The position numbers were made by a program, and so were the translations under genes. A DNA stretch of 21,956 bases from DLAJ01 sp023663615 (GTDB lineage: Bacteria > Bacillota > Clostridia > Lachnospirales > Lachnospiraceae), in NCBI GenBank assembly GCA_023663615.1, contig JAMPHA010000041.1:1-21956 (forward strand), given 5' to 3'. The notes beneath the pieces were generated by a model that was not told the origin of the DNA, searched no databases, and saw only the letters and a program-made list of their open reading frames with translations. The first letter of the stretch is position 1, and the number at the start of each line of letters is the position of its first letter. This document shows positions 1-5,945 of this stretch, one piece after another.

Positions 1-33
1 CAACGAGAAAAACCAGTAAAATCAATAGGGAAC

Positions 34-50
34 GGCATTTAACAAATGCC
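34..50. repeat. Short perfect hairpin in the leader of the HMA gene
   Basis: A 7-bp inverted repeat (GGCATTT / AAATGCC) with a 3-nt loop lies 31 nt before the first start codon. No T-run follows it. It could be part of a terminator or attenuator of a gene outside the window, or an mRNA leader structure. Only the symmetry is seen; the role is not known. Confidence 0.4.
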
Positions 51-81
51 TAAAAGATGAATTAAAAAGGAGAAGATAACA

Positions 82-339
82 ATGGTAAAAATCACATTAG
101 GAGTAGAAGGAATGGCGTGCAGCATGTGCGAGGCGCACATTAACGAGGCGGTCAGAAATGCGTTTCCCGTCAAAAAAGTAACGAGTTCGCACACAAAGAA
201 GCAGACCGTGATCCTTGCAGAGAAGGAAATACCGGAACAGCAGCTGCGGGATGCGGTTGCAAAGACCGGCTATGAAGTCGTATCGGTGGACAGCGAGCCT
301 TATGAGAAAAAAGGTCTGTTTGCCGCATTCAAAAGGTGA
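82..339 (+). CDS. Heavy-metal-associated (HMA) domain protein, CopZ-like metallochaperone
   Basis: This 85-residue protein is essentially one HMA domain. Near the N-terminus it carries the metal-binding motif GMACSMCE (CxxC, residues 10-17), where the two Cys would hold a soft metal such as Cu(I) or another thiophilic ion. The remainder fits the beta-alpha-beta-beta-alpha-beta fold (for example the AVAKTGYEVVSV segment). Family members are cytoplasmic metal carriers or regulatory domains of P-type ATPases. No signal peptide or membrane segment is seen. The start is preceded by AAAAAGGAGAAG at good spacing. The stop lies 4 nt before the ZIP transporter start, so the two genes are almost certainly co-transcribed and perhaps translationally coupled. 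A P-type ATPase partner is absent here, so the partner and metal are unknown. The charged tail ending KGLFAAFKR is short and unremarkable. Confidence 0.85.
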   Translation: MVKITLGVEGMACSMCEAHINEAVRNAFPVKKVTSSHTKKQTVILAEKEIPEQQLRDAVAKTGYEVVSVDSEPYEKKGLFAAFKR

Positions 340-343
340 CGCT

Positions 344-1126
344 ATGAGTACACGTGTTTTACAAGGGATCCTGATCCCGTTTTTGGGAACCGCGCTCGGC
401 TCGGCATGCGTGTTCCTTATGAAAAAGCAAATGAACCGCCTGCTGCAGAGGGCGTTGACCGGATTTGCAGCGGGCGTCATGACGGCGGCGTCTGTGTGGA
501 GTCTGCTGATCCCTGCCATGGAGCAGGCACTGTCCATGGGAAAATGGTCGTTTGTGCCTGCGGTCGCCGGCTTTTGGGTAGGCATTCTGTTTTTGCTGGT
601 CTTAGACCGGACGATTCCCCATTTGCATATGAACAGCAGTAAGGCGGAGGGACCGAAAAGCAGCCTGCAAAAGACAACGATGCTGGTGCTTGCCGTGACG
701 CTTCACAATCTCCCGGAGGGAATGGCGGTCGGCGTGGTCTATGCGGGATGGATTTCCGGGAATGCCGGAATTACCGCGGCGGGCGCGTTGGCGCTTTCTC
801 TGGGAATCGCGATACAGAATTTCCCGGAGGGCGCGATCATTTCCATGCCTCTGCGGGCGGAGGGTGCAAGTAAAGGGAAAGCGTTTCTTTACGGCGCCTT
901 GTCCGGCGCGGTGGAGCCGGTCGGCGCTTTGCTGACGATTCTGGCGGCGGGGCTCGTGGTTCCGCTGTTACCGTATCTGCTAAGCTTTGCGGCGGGCGCG
1001 ATGGTCTATGTCGTGGTGGAAGAACTGATCCCGGAAATGTCGGAAGGAAATCATTCCAATGTGGGAACGATTCTGTTCGCGGCAGGCTTTACGGTCATGA
1101 TGGCGCTGGATGTGGCGCTGGGGTAG
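344..1126 (+). CDS. ZIP family divalent metal transporter (ZupT/GufA-like)
   Basis: The predicted product is a 260-residue integral membrane protein with about eight hydrophobic segments, the usual ZIP layout. The two signature metal-site motifs are present: HNLPEG at residues 121-126 and QNFPEGA at 158-164, in the fourth and fifth membrane helices. A later VVEELIPE motif is also typical of the family. ZIP proteins move Zn(II), Fe(II) or related divalent metals into the cytoplasm. An open frame extends upstream to 215, but that part lies inside the HMA gene in another frame. The ATG at 344 gives a sensible N-terminus and has AAGGTGA just before it, overlapping the HMA stop. A short poorly conserved loop with HLHMNSS lies between helices 3 and 4, where ZIPs often carry His. 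Pairing with an HMA protein suggests metal uptake plus intracellular handling. Substrate metal cannot be read from sequence. Confidence 0.9.
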   Translation: MSTRVLQGILIPFLGTALGSACVFLMKKQMNRLLQRALTGFAAGVMTAASVWSLLIPAMEQALSMGKWSFVPAVAGFWVGILFLLVLDRTIPHLHMNSSKAEGPKSSLQKTTMLVLAVTLHNLPEGMAVGVVYAGWISGNAGITAAGALALSLGIAIQNFPEGAIISMPLRAEGASKGKAFLYGALSGAVEPVGALLTILAAGLVVPLLPYLLSFAAGAMVYVVVEELIPEMSEGNHSNVGTILFAAGFTVMMALDVALG

Positions 1127-1134
1127 ATTTTATA

Positions 1135-1186
1135 GGCGAATGCGAAACGCGATCATGAACGTAATCGCCTGCGTTTCGTAATCGCC
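1135..1186 (+). terminator. Long imperfect hairpin after the ZIP gene
   Basis: The arms GGCGAATGCGAAACGC (1135-1150) and GCGTTTCGTAATCGCC (1171-1186) match at 14 of 16 positions around a 20-nt loop. It starts 8 nt after the ZIP stop and is not followed by a clear U-run, only AGATTTTAG. It may be a weak terminator, an mRNA-stabilising structure, or a processed repeat. The stem is seen; the function is inferred. Confidence 0.5.
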
Positions 1187-1219
1187 CAGGCAGATTTTAG
1201 AAAAAAAGGAGGAAATGTC

Positions 1220-1726
1220 ATGAACACCTTAGATGCAATCAAATCCCGCAGGAGTATTCGTAAGTATGATCCGAGCACGGTCGTGCCGCGGGAGCATATC
1301 ACCCAAATGCTGGAGGCGGCTATGATGGCGCCCAGCGCCTGCAATACGAGGCCATGGGAATTTATCGTTGTGGAGAGCGGGGAAATCAAAGAAAAGATTA
1401 GGAAAGTAATGCCGTATACCCAGATGCTTGCCACGGCGCCTGCTGCGATCGTGGTCTGCGGCAGACCGGATCTGCAAGAAAACATCTGCGAGGGTTTCTG
1501 GCCGCAGGACTGCGGCGCCGCCGCGCAAAATATCCTGCTTGCGGCGAAAGAATTAGGATATGGAACCTGCTGGTGCGGCTGCTATCCGCTTGCGCAGCGG
1601 GTAGCGGATATGCAGAAAGTTTTGGATGTCAGCAGTATTCCGTTTGCCGTCATTGCAGTCGGAAAAGCCGAGGAGACGCCGGATGCAAGGGGATTCCTTG
1701 ATGAGACAAGGATAAAATATTTGTAA
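1220..1726 (+). CDS. Nitroreductase family protein (FMN-dependent oxidoreductase)
   Basis: This 168-residue protein belongs to the small nitroreductase group. The N-terminal SRRSIRKYD motif (about residues 9-17) contributes phosphate-binding residues for FMN. APSACNTRPWEFIVV (about 38-52) is the classic second motif, and GAAAQNILLAAKELGYGTCW (about 94-113) is the third. These flavoproteins are usually homodimers that use NAD(P)H to reduce nitro compounds, quinones or flavins; the physiological substrate is rarely known. A cluster of Cys (TCWCGCY) near residues 112-118 is a little unusual and could reflect redox sensitivity. An excellent AAAAAAAGGAGG site precedes the ATG. No membrane segment is seen. 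The gene stands alone between the ZIP hairpin and the GNAT gene, all on the same strand. Confidence 0.9.
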   Translation: MNTLDAIKSRRSIRKYDPSTVVPREHITQMLEAAMMAPSACNTRPWEFIVVESGEIKEKIRKVMPYTQMLATAPAAIVVCGRPDLQENICEGFWPQDCGAAAQNILLAAKELGYGTCWCGCYPLAQRVADMQKVLDVSSIPFAVIAVGKAEETPDARGFLDETRIKYL

Positions 1727-1812
1727 TTTACCGGGGACGGAAGTCGAAGAAACGGTCGTAAATACTTTTTTGAAAGGATGCTTTTAGGCTCCAAAGAGAG
1801 GAACAAAAAATC

Positions 1813-2274
1813 ATGGAAATTTACATCAGGAACGCAAGGCAGGATGACTATCAGAGAGTAGAATCCCTGATGAAACAGGTTCAGCAGATGCATATCAATT
1901 GGAGACCGGATATTTATAAACAAAGCGGGACCGTACTGCCGGTCGCGTTATATGAACAGGCGGTCTCAGAACAGACCGCTTATGTTGCGGAATGCGGCGG
2001 GCATGTAGCGGGCGTGATATTACTACTGTTTCGTCATATCGAAAATCCGGTTCAGGTGACGCGGGATATTATTTTCGTGGATTCGATGGCGGTGGATGAA
2101 TGCGACCGCGGAAAAGGGATCGGTCATGCGTTTTTTGATTTTCTGAAAGAATTAAAGGAGCGGCTTGGGTACGACGGAATTGAATTGCAGGTAAACGCCC
2201 AAAATGAAGCCGCCTATCAGATGTATGCCCATTATGGCTTCACGGAAAAATCGATCAATATGGAATTACGATAA
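1813..2274 (+). CDS. GNAT family N-acetyltransferase
   Basis: This 153-residue protein covers a single GNAT fold. The N-terminus (IYIRNARQDDYQRVESLMKQ) is the usual start of the family. The acetyl-CoA pyrophosphate loop is present as DECDRGKGIGHAFFDFL around residues 96-112, matching the R/Q-x-x-G-x-G/A motif. The C-terminal ELQVNAQNEAAYQMYAHYGF is motif B, with the conserved N-x-x-A-x-x-x-Y-x-x-x-G-F pattern. Such enzymes transfer acetyl from acetyl-CoA to an amine: a protein N-terminus, an antibiotic or a small metabolite. The acceptor cannot be predicted here. A GAGGAAC site lies before the ATG. A strong hairpin follows the stop, so this is the last gene of the left block. Confidence 0.9.
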   Translation: MEIYIRNARQDDYQRVESLMKQVQQMHINWRPDIYKQSGTVLPVALYEQAVSEQTAYVAECGGHVAGVILLLFRHIENPVQVTRDIIFVDSMAVDECDRGKGIGHAFFDFLKELKERLGYDGIELQVNAQNEAAYQMYAHYGFTEKSINMELR

Positions 2275-2310
2275 ACAATACCGGTTGTAATATCAGATCG
2301 GTGAATAAGC

Positions 2311-2362
2311 GATACGCAGATGTGGAATATGGAGCACTTCCCGTCTGCGTATCTTTTGTTTT
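2311..2362 (+). terminator. Rho-independent terminator after the GNAT gene
   Basis: GATACGCAGA (2311-2320) pairs perfectly with TCTGCGTATC (2344-2353). An inner GGAA/TTCC pairing sits in the loop, and TTTTGTTTT follows immediately. It closes the GNAT transcription unit and marks the left limit of the accessory island. Its T-tract is also one arm of a 10-bp inverted repeat whose other arm lies in the transposase remnant. Confidence 0.8.
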
Positions 2363-2570
2363 ATGGGCTTTAGCCTGTTGAGTACATCGGAGTTTCTCCC
2401 AACGGAGAAATGGAGATGTACGAAACAAAAGACCCCCAAGTATAGACGAAAAGTGATCTATAATCAACTGAAAACGGATATACGGGACATACATTCAAGA
2501 ACAGGAGAAGTATGACATCATGCAGGATAAATTAAGCGTGAAGGAATACGAGGACCCTTTTAAGGGTTAA
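2363..2570 (+). pseudogene. tnpA: Decayed IS200/IS605-family Y1 transposase (TnpA)
   Basis: A 50-codon open frame from the ATG at 2363 contains EKWRC and TPKYRRKVIYNQLKTDIRDI, the conserved N-terminal part of IS200 transposases (usual form W-x-C-x-Y-H-I-V-x-T-P-K-Y-R-R-K). At about 2490 the similarity jumps frame. From 2490 to the stop at 2570 the frame reads YIQEQEKYDIMQDKLSVKEYEDPFKG in sense, the usual IS200 C-terminus, whose YIxxQ carries the catalytic tyrosine. The middle, with the HUH metal-binding motif, is missing, so roughly 90-100 residues are deleted and the parts are out of frame. The usual enzyme is about 130-155 residues long. The YHIV segment is also scrambled (TKQK). This copy cannot encode active transposase. 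Family assignment is from remembered family sequence, not a search. Confidence 0.85.
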
Positions 2571-2765
2571 AAGGTGAAGTAGTACAAAAGTTGCTTTAGC
2601 GGCGGCGACGAGTCAAGAACAAAGTGGCTGGAACGGAGCTGTGGGAATGGAGCGTAGAGCGACATTCCCACAGCCTAAAGAGACAGCCAGCGTCTTGAGG
2701 CGCGGTTAGTAGAGCGGGTTTAGAGTCCGCGTCCCTAGCCAACCGTTTTACGGGTGGGGGCGACT
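2571..2765 (+). other. Highly structured non-coding region 3' of tnpA remnant
   Basis: Several nested helices can be drawn. TCAAGA (2613-2618) pairs with TCTTGA (2693-2698), and TGGCTG (2625-2630) with CAGCCA (2684-2689). Inside these is a perfect 11-bp stem, CTGTGGGAATG (2639-2649) with CATTCCCACAG (2663-2673). Beyond them CGGTT (2703-2707) pairs with AACCG (2741-2745), enclosing GCGGG/TCCGC (2714-2718 / 2726-2730). This is too ordered to be chance. It most likely represents the right end of the IS200/IS605-type element, whose ends fold as single-stranded DNA. A transposon-encoded guide-like RNA (as in tnpB elements) is an alternative. A tRNA was considered and rejected. Confidence 0.55.
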
Positions 2766-2783
2766 TGAAGGGAGGTTTTGACA

Positions 2784-3326
2784 ATGGCGGGCGTGGAGGT
2801 CAAGCGGGGCAAACACTTAGCGTTCAAAATTCCAAACGGCAAACGGTTCGTGCGCTGTGATTCCCTCGGTGACGACTACACCGAAGCGGCGATTATGGAG
2901 CGTATCTGCGGCAAGCGAATTGTTGCTCCCAAAGCAAAAGCAACAGCACCTACCAAGCCGAATATGCTCATTGACATTCAATCCCGGATGCAGAAAATCA
3001 ATTCTCCTGGGTTCGAGTATTGGGCGAAAACTTTCAATCTCAAAGAGGCGGCAAAGACGCTTATTTACTTGCAGGAAAGGGGCCTGACTGATTATGAGAA
3101 ATTGGAGAAGGTCTGTGATGCGGCGTCTCAAAAATTCAGCGATTTGAGCGGCCAGATAAAAGCCGCTGAACAAAGAATGAAGGACGTCTCCGAACTGCAA
3201 CGGAACATCGGGACGTACTCCAAGACCCATGATGTTTATGTCCAATATCGGAAACTGACGGGCAGGAGGCGCGGTGATGAATTTTTCTCCCCCTGCGGGC
3301 AACAGCAGACGCCGGAGGCGGCTTAA
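2784..3326 (+). pseudogene. C-terminal remnant of a conjugative-element relaxase/mobilization protein
   Basis: The 180-residue frame resembles the C-terminal region of relaxases from Tn1549-like elements of gut Firmicutes. The pattern K-R-G-K-H-L-A-F-K, RFVRCDSLGDDYTEAAI and LLIDIQ-like (MLIDIQSRMQ) is followed by a coiled-coil stretch with AAKTLIYLQERGLTDY and SGQIKAAEQRMKDV, ending in YVQYRKL. The N-terminal nicking domain with its tyrosine and three-His motif is missing, so it cannot nick DNA. The C-terminus is also cut, with an unrelated tail after YRKL. The ATG at 2784 has AGGGAGG at 8-nt spacing; a TTG at 2778 is a poorer alternative. An in-frame TGA at 2766 excludes continuation upstream. 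It may still be translated, but no function is expected. The family call rests on remembered sequence patterns. Confidence 0.75.
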
Positions 3327-3354
3327 AAAACCGGGTGCACCAGCGCCCGGTTTT
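3327..3354 (+). terminator. Terminator after the relaxase remnant
   Basis: AAAACCGGG (3327-3335) pairs perfectly with CCCGGTTTT (3346-3354), directly abutting the relaxase stop. With A and T runs on both sides it could stop transcription from either strand. Confidence 0.75.
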
Positions 3355-3384
3355 ACCAGGGGTTTGGGGGCGGTCAGCCACCAA

Positions 3385-3419
3385 CAAGCGAGCCCCGGTA
3401 TATGCCGAGGCATTGCTTG
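3385..3419. other. oriT-like inverted repeat downstream of relaxase remnant
   Basis: CAAGC (3385-3389) pairs with GCTTG (3415-3419), and inside it CCCCGG and CCGAGG pair with one mismatch. The hairpin lies in the non-coding spacer between the relaxase fragment and the sigma factor gene. Origins of transfer are often small imperfect hairpins beside relaxase genes, so a relic oriT is possible. The symmetry is seen; the role is speculative. Confidence 0.3.
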
Positions 3420-3509
3420 CCACTACTACCAACATCGTTTCTTTATTGCATTTCCCTTTTCGGTTATTTTATGAGAGAATAGAACTGTTGTCAAAATCTT
3501 TCAAAAATT

Positions 3510-3540
3510 TGTGACCATTTCCCTCCCACGGTTGTTTTAT
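3510..3540 (+). promoter_or_regulatory. Possible ECF-type autoregulatory promoter of the sigma factor gene
   Basis: TGTGACC (3510-3516) followed about 15 nt later by GGTTGTTTTATAG resembles the -35/-10 layout of ECF sigma-dependent promoters rather than a housekeeping TTGACA/TATAAT pair. It lies just upstream of the ECF gene, where autoregulation is common. The match is by eye only. Confidence 0.35.
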
Positions 3541-3560
3541 AGACGAAAGGAGGTCAAGCA

Positions 3561-4037
3561 ATGAAGCAAGCCATTTCCGCCCAGCAGTTGGAGGATGCCT
3601 ATGACGCTTACGGGGCGGTGGTCTACCGGCTGGCGGTGTCTTTTCTGGGGCGGTACGCCGATGCGGAGGATGTGACCCAAGAAACCTTTTGCCGGCTGTT
3701 ATACCGGGCTCCCGTCTTTGCCGATGATGAGCACCAGAAGCGCTGGTTACTCCAAGTGGCGGCAAACCTGTGCCGAAACCAGTTAAAGGGCTTTTGGCGA
3801 AAACAGGTGACGCAGTTGGAGAACACCATCCCGGCCATCCCGCAGGAAGAAACGGATGCCCTGAACGCCGTCATTGCCCTGCCGGAAAAGCTCAAGCTGC
3901 CCATTCATCTCTACTACTACGAGGGATATTCCGTTGCAGAGATTGCGGAAATCCTAAAGTTAGGGCAATCGGCGGTGAAAATGCGGCTGAAAAGGGGCCG
4001 CGAACTGCTGAAAATCGAATTGGAGGGATCAAATTGA
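3561..4037 (+). CDS. ECF-subfamily RNA polymerase sigma-70 factor
   Basis: This 158-residue protein has just the two ECF regions. Region 2 spans about residues 13-75, including YGAVVYRLAVSFLGRYADAED and VTQETFCRLLYR, followed by WLLQVAANLCRNQLK. Region 4 spans about 100-155, with LPEKLKLPIHLYYYEGYSVAEI and the helix-turn-helix AEILKLGQSAVKMRLKRGRELLK that would contact the -35 element. ECF factors direct polymerase to a small regulon and are usually held by a membrane anti-sigma. The stop overlaps the TTG start of the next gene by 4 nt (3'-end TTGA), so the pair is translationally coupled. An AAAGGAGG site lies 7 nt before the ATG. The gene sits inside the accessory island and is probably cargo of the former conjugative element. 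Confidence 0.92.
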   Translation: MKQAISAQQLEDAYDAYGAVVYRLAVSFLGRYADAEDVTQETFCRLLYRAPVFADDEHQKRWLLQVAANLCRNQLKGFWRKQVTQLENTIPAIPQEETDALNAVIALPEKLKLPIHLYYYEGYSVAEIAEILKLGQSAVKMRLKRGRELLKIELEGSN

Positions 4038-5491
4038 ACATCAACGACTACCGGAAAGCGATGGATCATGTCATTCCAAATCATGAATTGAAGGAGCGTA
4101 TTATGAACCAAAAAACTTCTCAAAAGCGGTATATCCCAGTCCACCGTATCCTTGCCTGTGGCCTGGCGGCAGCTTTGACGTTGACCTGCCTGTTTACCGT
4201 TACCCTGGCCGCCAGCCCGGAGCTGCGCACAGCGGTACTGTCTTTCTTCCTCATGGATGAGCGGGAGCAGGTGCCCAGCGATGGGCAGAATGACTTCCAG
4301 ATGGAACCCAGAGAGGTCGGAGCCTCCAGCCAGCCCAATATCAACCAAATGGAGATCGGTGGTCTGGTCAAGGCTCAATATATCAAAATGGATCAAACCT
4401 ACGGTTTCTCTGGCGGTTTGATTCATAACCTGACTTGGAGCGATGACCGCAGAACTCTTTTAGATGCCGAGTTCTGGGAGATCAAGGACAACGAGATGGT
4501 TCCTGTTCAGGTGGATATACAGACCAGCCAAATCAATATTACATTCCAAGGCATTCACTACCAAGGTGAGCTGTACTGGTTCGTCCGAAATGGGGAGCTG
4601 TATCTCTTTCAAGGCAGTCCCTACGGCGTCGATGCGCGTTCCGAGAATGGGTGGTCTGTGGAGACCATCCCAGGACACACCGATGTATTGCTGCTCAAGC
4701 TGACCCAGGACCGACAGATGGATTACACCGAATACCCCATGCTTTATCATCTGGATACCGGTGAGACAGAGGACTTTTTAGCTGATACAGGCGCGGATCA
4801 GCTGGAATACGCCTATGATTATTCGTGGTCGAAGGATATGCGCAAGGCACTAATCTTATGTAGTGTTGGTACGGATGGAGTGCAGGAATGGCTGTGCGAT
4901 CTGGATACCCAGGTGCTCACCCGTCTGGATGAGCTGACCGGGATGGATGAGGTTGTTAGTGCCAGCTTTGCGGACAATAACACATTGATTCTCACCACCC
5001 ACACCACGTTGGAGGATGGAATCTGGCAGACTGTTACCTGCTATGCCTACGACATTCCCACAGGACAGCGGACAAAAACCTTGGACGAGATACACTATTA
5101 TCAATGGTGGGAGGAGGAACCCTACGGCGCTCAGTTGTTTGGTGCCCGATGCGTTTTGATTGGACAGGACGGGCAAGTCCGACTGGTTGACTTGAAAACC
5201 GGGACGCAGACCGTTATTGAGGGATTTACCTATCAAAAAGGGGACAAATTCATGTCCAGCCCCTCTGGGAATAAGCTGCTATATTATGCCTCTGACTCCA
5301 AAGCGGAGGGCTTAGGTATTGTCCAACTAGGCGTGGTAGATATGGAAAAGGGTATCTTTATCGCCTTTGACCGGGAAGGTTACGGAAACCTCTACGAGGA
5401 GGGCATTGGCTGGAGCAACGACAGTACGGTGAGTATTGACGCCCGTACTCCTGATAGAGAGACCCGGTATCATATTTTGTACACATTCTGA
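4034..5491 (+). CDS. Single-pass membrane protein partnered with the ECF sigma factor (candidate anti-sigma/sensor)
   Basis: The protein is 485 residues long when started at the TTG at 4034, which has GGAGG 7 nt upstream and overlaps the sigma factor stop. The in-frame stretch upstream to 3770 lies inside the sigma gene and is not real. A short N-terminal cytoplasmic segment (NINDYRKAMDHV to about residue 36) is followed by one membrane span (about 37-59, LACGLAAALTLTCLFTVTLA). A large domain of about 420 residues would then lie outside the cell. It has repeated short blades with W, Y and G (for example LTWSDDRRTLL, YDYSWSKDMRKALI, SPSGNKLLYY, IGWSNDSTVSI), suggesting a beta-propeller of TolB type. 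No zinc-binding anti-sigma motif (HxxxCxxC) is seen. Sigma capture by the short N-terminal tail is inference. A strong terminator follows. Confidence 0.8.
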   Translation: MNINDYRKAMDHVIPNHELKERIMNQKTSQKRYIPVHRILACGLAAALTLTCLFTVTLAASPELRTAVLSFFLMDEREQVPSDGQNDFQMEPREVGASSQPNINQMEIGGLVKAQYIKMDQTYGFSGGLIHNLTWSDDRRTLLDAEFWEIKDNEMVPVQVDIQTSQINITFQGIHYQGELYWFVRNGELYLFQGSPYGVDARSENGWSVETIPGHTDVLLLKLTQDRQMDYTEYPMLYHLDTGETEDFLADTGADQLEYAYDYSWSKDMRKALILCSVGTDGVQEWLCDLDTQVLTRLDELTGMDEVVSASFADNNTLILTTHTTLEDGIWQTVTCYAYDIPTGQRTKTLDEIHYYQWWEEEPYGAQLFGARCVLIGQDGQVRLVDLKTGTQTVIEGFTYQKGDKFMSSPSGNKLLYYASDSKAEGLGIVQLGVVDMEKGIFIAFDREGYGNLYEEGIGWSNDSTVSIDARTPDRETRYHILYTF

Positions 5492-5495
5492 CAGC

Positions 5496-5525
5496 AAGAG
5501 GCTCCCATTCCGGGGAGCCTCTTTT
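5496..5525 (+). terminator. Terminator of the sigma/membrane protein operon
   Basis: AAGAGGCTCCC (5496-5506) pairs with GGGGAGCCTCTT (5512-5523) around a short loop, and the right arm runs into CTTTT. It starts 4 nt after the stop codon and marks the right limit of recognisable island cargo. Confidence 0.9.
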
Positions 5526-5612
5526 GACTGCTTCACTATCTGTTCCAATATGTAAAAATCTCACATTTCCCCTTGACAACAGCTTTAGAAGAAGGCGTTC
5601 GAGAGACTGACC

Positions 5613-5789
5613 ATGAGTAAAATGTCAGCAATGAACAGGATGCCGGGAATAAGCAGGATGCCGGGAATAAGCAGGATGTCAGCAATGAGCAGGATGCCGA
5701 GAATGAGTAAGATGCCGAGAATGAGTAAGATGCCGGGAATGAGCAGGATACCAGAAATGAGTAAGATGTCGGAAACGGGTAAGATGTGA
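5613..5789. repeat. 18-bp tandem repeat, about 9.8 copies
   Basis: Nine full units and one partial unit follow each other without spacers, with consensus ATGAGCAGGATGCCGGGA. Because 18 is a multiple of three, every frame reads as a hexapeptide repeat. Plus frame 1 is open from the ATG at 5613 to the TGA at 5787-5789 (58 residues, unit MSRMPG or MSKMPG). A second plus frame reads NEQDAG units but is broken by TAA at the same unit position in several copies. One minus frame (5845 to 5585, 86 codons) reads ILLIPG/ILLILG units. No Shine-Dalgarno site precedes 5613. It may be the tail of a degraded host gene next to the island, or a minisatellite. The rest of 5526-5612 shows no gene I can support. 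Confidence 0.9.
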
Positions 5790-5793
5790 ACGG

Positions 5794-5835
5794 AAAGACC
5801 GGAGGCCTGAAAAGGTTTTTCGGTCTTTTTCTTTT
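5794..5835 (+). terminator. Terminator downstream of the tandem repeat
   Basis: AAAGACCG (5794-5801) pairs with CGGTCTTT (5821-5828), followed by TTCTTTT. It suggests that transcription once entered, or still enters, from the left through the repeat, which favours a plus-strand origin for the degraded locus. Confidence 0.75.
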
Positions 5836-5859
5836 GCGCGTGCAATCCTCCTGATTTTC

Positions 5860-5868
5860 TGTTATAAT
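5860..5868 (+). promoter_or_regulatory. Extended -10 promoter upstream of the first MCP gene
   Basis: TGTTATAAT is a TGn-TATAAT extended -10 element lying 77 nt before the MCP start. No good -35 hexamer is found at 16-18 nt, which extended -10 promoters tolerate. It lies just past the terminator, as expected for a new transcription unit. Confidence 0.6.
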
Positions 5869-5945
5869 CAGATTATCTGACAAGGGTTTGTGTGCCTTTG
5901 CCGGAGTGGCTGAAAGAAGCCGTTGTGTCAGAGGGGAGAAAAAGC

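Larger units (their letters stand above)
2363..2765 (+). mobile_element. IS200/IS605-like element remnant
   Basis: This stretch joins the broken tnpA to the structured non-coding stretch that follows it. Nested palindromes lie near the left end: GTACATC/GATGTAC at 2382-2388 and 2415-2421, enclosing TTTCTCC/GGAGAAA. IS200/IS605 elements carry subterminal hairpins instead of terminal inverted repeats, and this arrangement fits. The exact ends are not defined by the sequence alone. The right limit is set where the relaxase gene's Shine-Dalgarno site begins. No tnpB coding frame is recognisable. Confidence 0.55.

Noticed and set aside
2704..2745. tRNA-like arm with a 7-nt loop (GCGGG-TTTAGAG-TCCGC)
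   Set aside because: The loop lacks the TTCRA consensus, and no acceptor, D or anticodon arm could be placed around it. It fits better as part of the structured element end.
2817..3413. 198-codon minus-strand frame over the relaxase remnant
   Set aside because: The plus strand holds recognisable relaxase sequence. The minus frame crosses the terminator and has no family features.
3770..4033. N-terminal extension of the sensor protein to 3770
   Set aside because: It lies wholly inside the sigma factor gene in another frame. The TTG at 4034 has a proper Shine-Dalgarno site.
5613..5789. CRISPR array
   Set aside because: The units are contiguous 18-bp repeats with no unique spacers.
5890..5925. 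Sequence GCCGGAGTGGCTGAA resembling the 5' end of a tRNA-Leu
   Set aside because: No anticodon arm, T arm or matching acceptor strand follows. It reads as the leader of the MCP gene.
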